A stretch of 64,000 bases of DNA, from contig CAVWUA010000004.1 of the NCBI GenBank assembly GCA_963758025.1, forward strand, positions 248,001-312,000. The letters are read 5' to 3'. This DNA is from CAVWUA01 sp963758025. Lineage in GTDB: Bacteria; Planctomycetota; Planctomycetia; Isosphaerales; Isosphaeraceae. Of this stretch, positions 56,958 to 64,000 are shown piece by piece (position 1 is the stretch's first letter; each line of letters begins with the position of its first letter). Below the pieces are notes generated by a model, which ran no database searches, had not been told where the DNA came from, and was given only the letters and a program-made list of their open reading frames with translations. The translations under genes were made by a program, and so were the position numbers.

Positions 56958-58784
56958 GGCCCGACCGCCGCGCCGGCGCGTCCCTGGAGTGTACGTCGAG
57001 CCGAGGCCGCGCGCCTCGGAGCCGACCGCGGTGCGCACCGACATCGCGGGCTTCCTCGGTTTCGAGCCTCGCGTCCGCGTCAACGCGGGGTCTTTACGAC
57101 TGACCGAGGGCTCCCCCACGGGTCACGTCTTCGCCGTCGAGGTGGTCGAGTTCCAGATCACCCTGGTGGGACGGACGGTGACTGTCCCACCGAAGGCCGC
57201 GTTGATCTTGTCCGAAGACGAGGCATCCTGCCCGATCAACGATGGTGAGAGCATCGCCTATGCCGTGATCGCCGCCGGGATTGGGCCGACGGTGTGGCTA
57301 GTCGTTGAGGGAACGGCCGCCGTGGGAGCGGTTCCCCCGCCCGCGAGCGACGAGGCGATCGAGCAAGCCATCCGCGATCAAATGGGTGGCGATGCCCCCT
57401 GGGCGCGGATTGCCGATGTCATCGCCCGCCGCGATGGAGACACGATCTGGCCCTACGTCCGGCCCGCCCTCCCTCCGATGCTCTGCAAGGACTACGGCGA
57501 TTTCCTCCTCAAGTTCGGCGAGCCTCCCCAGGACGGCACGCTGCTGGCTTCCGCGGTGCGGGCTTACTTCGCCAACGGCGGCGACCGCTGCTACATCGCG
57601 ACCTTCGGCCGACCGCTTTTTTTCGATTCAGTGGGGCTGCGGCGATCTCTCAACGATCTGGTCGGGGTGCGAGGGGCGGGTGAGGCGAAGGCAACGGGCC
57701 TGGAACGGCTCTTGATGGTCAACGAGGTCAGCATCATCGACGCACCCGACCTGTACGCCCGCCGCGTCGATGTCGAGCCGAAGCGTCTCGACCTGCCCGG
57801 TCGAGCGCGTGAGGCATGTTCCTCCCGTGCTCCGAGGTCCTCGGCCCGGTCGGTACTCAGTCGTTTCGCGGTGAAGCGGACATCGGCGATCCGCTGTTCC
57901 CCGCCGACGACCCAATTCAAGGGGCGTTCCCGGCACAGCGGGATATGCTCAAGCGATGCATTCCCGAACGTTGGCGGGTGTATCTTCTGCTGAGCGTTCC
58001 TCTGATGTTCGAGGGCGGACGGTACGTTCCGCCGTCGGACGCGTTTGCGGAGTCCTGGCGCGATGCGTTTGATTCGCTCGTCAAGTCCGAGGGCTTTGCC
58101 GAGGATGCGGAACTGGCCTGTGCCGGGCTTTACTGGCCGTGGGTGCTCAGTCAGGAGCGGTTCGGCGAGGTGGTGGAGGTTTTGCCGCCAACGCCGGCCG
58201 TCGCGGGAGTCTTCGCGCGGCGCGACCTGGCTCGAGGTCCCCACGTGGCGCCAGCGAACGAGACGCTGCGTGAAGTCGTCGGCTTGACCTGGGCCATCGA
58301 CGACGAGCGGCACGGACGACTTTATGAGCCGGACCCTGACACGCACGGTCTGGAGCGGCCTTCGATCAACGTCCTCCGCACCTTCCCCGGCCGGGGCATT
58401 CAGGTCTGGGGCGCGCGGACGCTCTCAACCGACACCTGGCTGCGCTTCACGCCGGTGCGGCGCTGTCTCTCGGCGATCGAGCGCCGGATGAAGGTCGCGC
58501 TCGACGCGATTGTCTTCGAACCGAACACGCCGCTGCTCTGGTTGCAGGTCGTGCAGATCGGCCTGGGCATCCTTCTGCCGGTCTTCGAGTCGGGCGCCCT
58601 GCGAGGCGCGACAGCCGAAGAGTCGTTCTACGTCCGTTGCGACGCCAGCCTCAATCCACCCGAGTTCGTCGCGGAGGGTCTCCTGCTCTGCGAGATCGGC
58701 GTGGCCATCGCCGCGCCGTCGGAGTTCCTCATCTTCCGGATCGGCCGACAAGACAACGTGCTGGAGGTCGAGGAGGTCTCATGA
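56935..58784 (+). CDS. contractile tail sheath protein 2 (one-base frameshift)
   Basis: About 616 residues. Start ATG 56935 (MTASTSFEARPPRRRVPGVYVE). The N-terminus RRVPGVYVEPRPRASEPTAV and the C-terminal contractile core (GRGIQVWGARTLSTDTWLRF, DAIVFEPNTPLLWLQVVQI, LLCEIGVAIAAPSEFLIFRI) repeat the plan of sheath 1, but the middle differs. One base is missing at 57815/57816 (ARE-A-MFLPCSEVL). Second sheaths in Afp/PVC systems sit next to the baseplate end. The stop overlaps the next start (ATGA). Confidence 0.88.
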
Positions 58785-59398
58785 GCCTGATCAACCCTGT
58801 CGCGGCCTTCAACTTCAACGTCTTTCTATTCAACGCCCGCCCGTTCGGCTCCAGCGCCGCGGAGGTGGCCACAACCCTCGGCGGCGCGGCGATGGAGATC
58901 GCCAAGGCCGTCGTCTTCGGGGCCTTCAGCGACGTGACCGGGCTAAATGCGGAGACCGAGACCGAGGAGTACCACGAAGGGGGAAACAACACCGCTCAGT
59001 TGAAATTCATGAAATGGTCGAAGTTCCCGAACCTCGTTTTCAAGCGTGGCGTCACCTTCAACCCCGACCTGTGGGACTGGCAATATCAGGTTCTCTACGG
59101 AAAAAAGGAACTTCTGCGCAAGAATGGCGTCATCCTCTTGACGGACAAGGGGGCCGGCGTCTCCTCGCTGTTCGAGGGCGGTCCGACCTCTCTGGGCCTG
59201 CCCGTGGTGGACAAGATGCCCGTGGCTGCCTGGTTCTTCCGCAATGGTCTTCCCGAGAAGATCCTGGGGCCGAACCTCAACGCCAAGAGTAACGAGATTG
59301 CCATCGAGACGCTGGAAATCGCTCATCAGGGGCTTGTTCGAATCGGTGCGGGGATGATCCCCGGGGCCGGAGAGTTGCTGACCACGATTGGACTCTGA
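58781..59398 (+). CDS. inner tail tube protein 2 with insertions and C-terminal tail
   Basis: 205 residues, longer than tube 1. Shares NPVAAFNFNVFLFNARPFG, FSDVTGLNAETETEEYHEG, FMKWSKFPNLVFKRGVTFNP, WDWQYQVL and LNAKSNEIAIETLEIAHQGL. Two insertions (about residues 24-45 and 128-150) and a hydrophobic tail (GAGMIPGAGELLTTIGL) are absent in tube 1. Its place next to sheath 2 and the LysM gene suggests it is the tube initiator that meets the spike, like Afp5. Start by ATGA overlap at 58781. Confidence 0.88.
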   Translation: MSLINPVAAFNFNVFLFNARPFGSSAAEVATTLGGAAMEIAKAVVFGAFSDVTGLNAETETEEYHEGGNNTAQLKFMKWSKFPNLVFKRGVTFNPDLWDWQYQVLYGKKELLRKNGVILLTDKGAGVSSLFEGGPTSLGLPVVDKMPVAAWFFRNGLPEKILGPNLNAKSNEIAIETLEIAHQGLVRIGAGMIPGAGELLTTIGL

Positions 59399-59400
59399 TC

Positions 59401-60039
59401 ATGTCGCTGACTAGGGCCAGGCTGGTGAACCTCTCAACCCCTCCGGGAGCCGCCGAGGATGCCGTTGAGGTGATGTACAACCCGACAGAGTTCAACATCG
59501 ATCGCGGCGCGAGCTATGCCGAACTGGCCGTTCCCGGCCTGGAGTCGCCGCTTCTCCAGTTCGTCCGGGGCGAGGCCGAAACGCTTGGCCTGGAACTATT
59601 CCTTGATGGGAGCGACGGTCGCCTATCGCTGGATGGGGACCTGGCGAAACTCCGCCGTTTTGTGAAGATTGATAAAAAATTGCATGCTCCACCCGTTTGT
59701 CGCTTCGAATGGGGCGAACAGACCGAGAAGTTCCAGGGGGTCGTCACATCTCTCAAAGAGAAGTATGTCCTGTTCGGCGACGATGGCCGCATCCTTCGGG
59801 CGCGGGTGACGATCTCGATGAAGTCGTACACCCCGGCCGACGCCCAGCTCCGCAATTTGAAGCGGGAGAGTCCGGATCACACCCGATACCGCGTCGTCCG
59901 TGAAGGGGAAACTCTCGACCAGATCGCCGGCGAGGCATACGGCAACCCTCGCCTCTGGCGGGTCATTGCGGAGGCGAACGACATCGATCGCCCCCGATTC
60001 GTTCCACCAGGCACACCCCTGTTGATCCCGGCCGTCTAG
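59401..60039 (+). CDS. LysM tube-baseplate adaptor (Pvc7/Afp7-like)
   Basis: 212 residues, start 59401, two bases after the previous stop. N-terminal tube-adaptor domain: VEVMYNPTEFNIDRGASYAE, LLQFVRGEAETLGLELFLDG, PVCRFEWGEQTEKFQGVVTS and LRARVTISMKSYTP. C-terminal LysM: YRVVREGETLDQIAGEAYGN and RLWRVIAEANDID..PLLIPAV. In Afp/PVC this protein joins the tube to the spike and baseplate; the LysM fold is structural there. Intact frame. Confidence 0.88.
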   Translation: MSLTRARLVNLSTPPGAAEDAVEVMYNPTEFNIDRGASYAELAVPGLESPLLQFVRGEAETLGLELFLDGSDGRLSLDGDLAKLRRFVKIDKKLHAPPVCRFEWGEQTEKFQGVVTSLKEKYVLFGDDGRILRARVTISMKSYTPADAQLRNLKRESPDHTRYRVVREGETLDQIAGEAYGNPRLWRVIAEANDIDRPRFVPPGTPLLIPAV

Positions 60040-60064
60040 GCTGACCCTCGAAGAGGAGCCTGCC

Positions 60065-60265
60065 ATGCCCCTGCATATCGGACGAGTGGACGCCGAGATG
60101 GACGTGCGGCCCCGGAGTGACCCGTCCAGTTCCAACCCGACCGTCGGAGGCCCTGCTCCCGGAGGGTCCGGGGCCGCGTCATCCAACCTGAAGGAGCACC
60201 TCCGGCCCATCGTCGTCGAGATTCTTAATGAGGAACTGGAACGCCTGCGACGCAGGCAGGGGTGA
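60065..60265 (+). CDS. small DUF5908-like protein
   Basis: 66 residues with GAAGAGGAG 6 bases before the ATG at 60065. Opens MPLHIGRVDAEMDVRP, the usual DUF5908 beginning, has a Ser/Gly/Pro linker and ends in a charged helix (HLRPIVVEILNEELERLRRR). Small proteins of this class (Afp6-like) sit near the LysM adaptor in injection-system loci. Role unknown. The next gene starts 3 bases after the stop. Confidence 0.7.
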   Translation: MPLHIGRVDAEMDVRPRSDPSSSNPTVGGPAPGGSGAASSNLKEHLRPIVVEILNEELERLRRRQG

Positions 60266-60268
60266 GTC

Positions 60269-61715
60269 GTGGTCCAGCAGGCCGTTTCACCACGCCCGGG
60301 CCGGACGTACTTCACGCCCGGCGTGCGAATCAGCAAACTCCAGCACGACCTGAAGCCGGGCGACGACCCGGGTGAGGAACTGCTCCTGGTCGAGCCGGAT
60401 ATCCTCAGCGTCGAGGTCACGAGGGTCCACACCGGCGCCTCGCAATATTCCATCACACTCAATAACTGGTACGTGAGCCTGCCGGGCGAGCGCCGGAATG
60501 ATACCGCCGCCCCCGGGGACAAGTTCGCGGCCTTGAGGACCGAATTCGTCGGCGAGGAGCAACTGGATAACGACCGGCCCGTCTGGCCGCGGTACAAGTA
60601 CAACGACTTCCGCCATCTTCAGTTCGGCGACCGTCTCCGTATCGACATGCGCGTACTGGCCCGACCCGCCGGCCGGCGCCGGGGTCGCGACGAAGGCCTC
60701 CCAGAACTGGACCCCCATGGTCGCCGGCCCGATCACCGACATGAGCTTCTCCTTCTCGCCCGGCGAGGGGGCCAGGGTGACGATCTCCGGTGAGGACGAC
60801 CTGAGTCGCCTGAAAGACAAGGTGAAAGGTCGAACGGAATACGACAACCTGAGCGAACGCCGGATCGTCGAGAAGGTGCTCACCGACGCGAAGTATGGTC
60901 TCAAAACGATTGCCACCTCGCTCCTGGAATGGCCCCACTTCGCCGAGACCGACGGAGTGGACGAATCCCTCTCCGACGGGCAGTCGTTCCTGGACTTCCT
61001 CCAGAAACTCGCCGGTCGGCTCGACTTCGAGGTCTTCATCGAGTTCGCCAATCTCGACAAACCGGCCGCCGGGGTCGAGTTCCACTTTGAGCCCGCCCGT
61101 TCGGCCCAGCCCCCCCTGGAACCAACCCGTGCGCAAAAGGCGACAAGTCCGCACGGGAACGATCAGGATGTGCCAAGCAACGTCTTTCTGCTCCAGCGCG
61201 AGCGCGATCTGCTCGATTTCAAGCCGACGATCAAGGTCATCGATCAGTACAGCAAGGTGGTGGTCAAGGGGCGGCATCGCGACCGCCAGCGACCCGATCG
61301 CGTTACCCAACCGGCCGATCCGGAGGTCGTGAAGAACGAGCTGCACGGCAATCCCGACGACCCGGAGTTGAAGCCCGGCCCAACGATCCGTGAGAAATAT
61401 TTCCCCGATCGGCCCAACGAATATACCTTGTCGAATCAGACCAACATCGACGACGAACGTGCCAAACAGATGGCCATCGCCGAGTTGCGCAAGAAAGCGC
61501 GCGAGTTCATGACCGTCGATGGCACGACCATTGGTCTGCCCCGGCTCCGGCCGGGCCTTTACGTCGAGATCCGCGGCTTTCGGCCCCCCTTCGACGGGTT
61601 CTATTACGTCACGAAGACCGTCCACACTTTCGGCTCCGACGGTCTCCGCACCAAGTTCTCGGCGCGGCGGCCCGGGATGCCCGTGCCGCCCTACACCAGG
61701 ACCAAGGCCCAATGA
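60269..61715 (+). CDS. phage late control gpD-like hub protein (one-base frameshift)
   Basis: About 481 residues, GTG start 60269. The gpD/gp27 family forms the trimeric hub under the spike. ILSVEVTRVHTGASQYSITL, HLQFGDRLRIDMRVLARPAG, then after an extra base near 60674 MVAGPITDMSFSFSPGEGAR and KDKVKGRTEYDNLSERRIVE. The end has GLPRLRPGLYVEIRGFRPPF and YYVTKTVHTFG. Hub and spike are separate genes here, unlike fused VgrG or Afp8. The next start overlaps the stop (ATGA). Confidence 0.88.
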
Positions 61716-62461
61716 ACGATCCCTTCGAGACCCTGTTGCGGCCCCAGATCGAGCAGTCCCGCGAGCGGCCCGTCCACGGCCTGATCACGGCGAGAGTCCG
61801 CTCGATCGAGGCGGACGGCACCTACCGTCTCGACTACTTGCCCATGGGTGACGACGCTCCCTCGGCCCGCGCCCGGGTGATGATGCCCATGGCCGGCGAC
61901 GGCCGCGGTATGCATTTCTTTCCCGAGCGGGGAGACGAGGTGGTCGTGGCCTTCGAACTGGGCAATACCAACCTGCCCATCATCCTGGGGGCCGTCTGGA
62001 ACCGCGAAAGCCCTCCCCCGAACCAGGCCCAGACCTCGCCCGAGAACAACATCCGCACGATCGTCTCGCGTAGCGGGCATGAGATCACCCTGGACGACAC
62101 CCCGGGGCAGGAGAAGGTCGTGGTGAAGTCGAAGAGCGGACACGAGATCACCCTGGACGACGCCCCCGGGCGGGGCAAGGTCGCGGCCCGCACGGCGTTC
62201 GGCCGCGAGATGGTTCTCGATGACACGCCACCCGGCAGCGCGACTCTCCGCTCGCTGCTCGCCACGATCCGCCTCGACGATGCCACCGGCTCAGCTCAGA
62301 TTCTGTCGGCGGGCTCGCTCCAGATCACGGGGACGACGATCTCTCTCGTGGGCACCAATGTCGCAATCGGCGGGATTCTGACCATCAACGGAATTCCTTA
62401 CCAGACCCACATGCACGTCAAGACGGGACCGCCAAATCTGACCGGGCCTGTATCTCCATAG
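61712..62461 (+). CDS. gpV-like spike protein with HxH apex
   Basis: 249 residues, start by ATGA overlap at 61712. An OB-fold (VHGLITARVRSIEADGTYRL, FFPERGDEVVVAFELGNTNL) is followed by a beta-helix made of repeats like RSGHEITLDDTPGQEKVVVK and KSGHEITLDDAPG. The end reads THMHVKTGPPNLTGPVSP; the HxH matches the iron-binding apex known from phage P2 gpV and phi92 gp138. Such a tip can pierce the membrane without a separate PAAR protein, and no PAAR gene is seen before the window ends. Confidence 0.9.
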   Translation: MNDPFETLLRPQIEQSRERPVHGLITARVRSIEADGTYRLDYLPMGDDAPSARARVMMPMAGDGRGMHFFPERGDEVVVAFELGNTNLPIILGAVWNRESPPPNQAQTSPENNIRTIVSRSGHEITLDDTPGQEKVVVKSKSGHEITLDDAPGRGKVAARTAFGREMVLDDTPPGSATLRSLLATIRLDDATGSAQILSAGSLQITGTTISLVGTNVAIGGILTINGIPYQTHMHVKTGPPNLTGPVSP

Positions 62462-62477
62462 ATAAGATCGTTATTTG

Positions 62478-62483
62478 TATAAT
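62478..62483 (+). promoter_or_regulatory. perfect TATAAT in an AT-rich gap, possible internal promoter
   Basis: The 39-base gap between gpV and gp25 is the only AT-rich spacer inside the operon and contains TATAAT at 62478-62483, 18 bases before the gp25 start. The -35 position has no match, so activity is doubtful. Confidence 0.25.
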
Positions 62484-62500
62484 CATATTTATTATTTTCA

Positions 62501-62926
62501 ATGGGTGTCTTGATGACAAACTCCCGCTCGAAGGCCCATCTCGGTGTCGGCTGGTCCTTCCCGGTCAAGCCGGTCGGTGGACGGCTGCAATACGCTCACT
62601 ATGAGGAGGACATCGAGCAGGCGATCGCCATCGTCCTGCTGACGTCTCCCGGCGAGCGCGTGATGCTGCCGGAGTTCGGCGCCGGGGCACGTCGCTACGT
62701 CTTCGAGCCGAACAGTCCGACGACCCGCCGCGCCCTGGAAACGGCCGTGCAGGACGCTCTGATCGACTGGGAGCCGCGCATCGACCTGCTGCGCGTCGAG
62801 GCCACGCCTGATGACGAGACAGGCGACCCCAACCGCGTTCTCATCCACGTAGATTACCGCGTGCGGGCCACCAACACGTTTTATAACCGCGTCTTCCCGT
62901 TCTATCTGCAGGAAGGGGGGGCCTAG
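62501..62926 (+). CDS. gp25/GPW baseplate wedge protein
   Basis: 141 residues, ATG at 62501 or 62513. gp25 hallmarks: LGVGWSFPVKPVGGRLQYAH, EEDIEQAIAIVLLTSPGERV and MLPEFGAGARRYVFEPNSPT. The lysozyme-like gp25 family is a baseplate component that starts sheath assembly (Afp9/Pvc9). Intact. gpJ follows 3 bases later. Confidence 0.92.
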   Translation: MGVLMTNSRSKAHLGVGWSFPVKPVGGRLQYAHYEEDIEQAIAIVLLTSPGERVMLPEFGAGARRYVFEPNSPTTRRALETAVQDALIDWEPRIDLLRVEATPDDETGDPNRVLIHVDYRVRATNTFYNRVFPFYLQEGGA

Positions 62927-62929
62927 CCC

Positions 62930-64000
62930 ATGCCGATCGTGGAGCCCAGGCTCGACGACCTGAGATATGACCGGATCGTCAGCGAGTTGATCCGGCGCAT
63001 TCCGGTCTATGCGCCGGAGTGGACCGATCACAACGACAGCGATCCCGGCATCACGTTCATCCAGCTCTTTGCCTACCTGACCGAACAGGTCGGCTACCGG
63101 TTGAACCGCATCCCGGAAAAGAACCACATCGAGCTGCTGAAGCTCCTCGGCGTACGCTTAAAGCCTCCACGGGCCGCAACGACGAGGCTCGCCCTGCTGC
63201 TGGACGATCCGACCACCCACAAGGCCGTCACGATCCAGGCCGGTGCCCGCGCGCGGGCGAAGAAGGGAAACCCGCCGCCGGTCTTCGAAACCGATTTTGA
63301 TGTCGATACCGTCCCTGCACAACTCTCCCTGCTGGTCACCACCAAGAACCCATTCTTGACCGACGTCCGCAAAAACGATGATCCAAGCCCCCCCGATCCG
63401 CCTCCGACCGAGGATAAACCCACACCGGAGGAGCTACGCGAATGGTTGTCCGTCTCCTGGGAGGGGAAAAATCCGGACCTGAAGAAGATGCCGCAGGAGC
63501 CGGTTGCCATCGCGTCACAAGCCGGACACCGGTATCTTTGGATCGGGCTCCAGCATAACGACGACATCGACGCGGGCTTTCGTGACGTGCGCGTAACCCT
63601 GACGGTCCAGTTCGACGACGACGAACAACCGAGCCTCGAAGGGGCCACTCATTGCCAGCCGCACGACCCCGCCGGACAAACGCCACTCCCGGTGAATTGT
63701 CTTCATGATCATGGAATTGGCTTCATTATTATGACACGAGTGTCTCGCCGCCGGTTCTGAAGCCTGTCGGAGGGCGGATCGATGACACGACGGACCAGTT
63801 TCGGCACTCGGGAACAATCCGCTTTCGCGTTCCGCCGCAGATCGGCCCGATCCCCGAATCCGCCTGGAAAAATCTGCGCGATGAGAGCACGACCAATCCA
63901 ATCAACGCTTGCTTGACGATGGGCCGGACGCTCGACACCAGGCTCGGCGAGGTCACATTAGATGACGGATCGCTGGAGGAACTGACCAAGGACGTGTTCA
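62930..64000 (+). CDS. baseplate J-like protein, Pvc11-type, N-terminal part (frameshift, runs off window)
   Basis: Start ATG 62930 (MPIVEPRLDDLRYDRIVSEL). The opening (RRIPVYAPEWTDHNDSDPGI, FIQLFAYLTEQVGYRLNRIP) is the standard start of large wedge proteins of the baseplate J family in injection systems. After about 63715 the frame changes by one base; the protein goes on as WLHYYDTSVSPPVLKPVGG, then FRVPPQIGPIPESAWKNLRD, to the window edge. Wedge protein joining spike hub and fibres. Confidence 0.83.

Noticed and set aside
53083..64000. Type VI secretion system or ordinary prophage
   Set aside because: No TssB/C/J/L/M genes, and no capsid, terminase, integrase or lysis genes; the DUF4255, LysM adaptor and double sheath point to an extracellular injection system.

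Overview
The window looks like a planctomycete chromosome, most likely of the Isosphaeraceae type. This is an inference from gene content: GC-rich coding sequence, an LpxC-FabZ fusion next to lpxA, a PEP-CTERM protein, large secreted proteins whose N-terminus carries a short LE-R-LL type motif instead of a classical signal peptide, FG-GAP/VCBS-like repeat proteins, and a membrane Ser/Thr kinase with an N-terminal zinc ribbon and RDD domains. No rRNA, tRNA, CRISPR array or insertion sequence was recognised.

Layout. 1-5.2 kb: a truncated SurA-like foldase, a topA whose frame is broken about twenty times, a low-GC intergenic stretch and a PEP-CTERM protein. 5.2-11 kb: housekeeping genes (J-domain protein, acpS, a UvrD/PcrA helicase, dapA with a good sigma70-type promoter and a long leader, an ArsR-family regulator). 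11.3-15.6 kb: an outer-membrane block, Skp/OmpH, LpxC-FabZ, LpxA and a GnnA-like oxidoreductase. 15.7-20.7 kb: ald, a His-rich small protein coupled to mtnA, a six-BON-domain protein and small unknowns. 20.9-24 kb: sulfate assimilation on the minus strand, cysH, an Rrf2 regulator of CymR type and a sat-cysC fusion whose ribosome binding site points to an ATT start. 24.3-26.3 kb: two proteins resembling families often found near secretion-system effectors. 26.6-34.5 kb: an NHL-repeat protein, two SDR enzymes and two large secreted beta-propeller/FG-GAP proteins. 34.6-44.9 kb: a SprT-like protein, the kinase-RDD-pseudokinase-RDD protein, a three-gene signalling operon (zinc-ribbon protein, V4R/MetOD1-like sensor, hybrid histidine kinase), a GT39-type membrane protein and a Gfo/Idh oxidoreductase. 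45.1-52.6 kb: a DUF3754 protein, the ResB-CcsA System II cytochrome c maturation pair and a DUF309 protein.

53.1-64 kb, running off the right edge, is the most striking system: an operon for an extracellular contractile injection system (Afp/PVC type). Its order is DUF4255 (Pvc16-like), a carboxypeptidase-regulatory-like protein, sheath, tube, second sheath, second tube, LysM adaptor (Pvc7-like), a small DUF5908-like protein, gpD hub, gpV spike, gp25 and gpJ. Many junctions are ATGA stop-start overlaps, so the genes are probably translated as one coupled unit.

A general caution: about a dozen genes carry one-base indels while their codons on both sides stay intact, and topA and ccsA carry many. 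This looks more like uncorrected sequence error than gene decay. Such genes are annotated as full-length CDS with the break positions stated.
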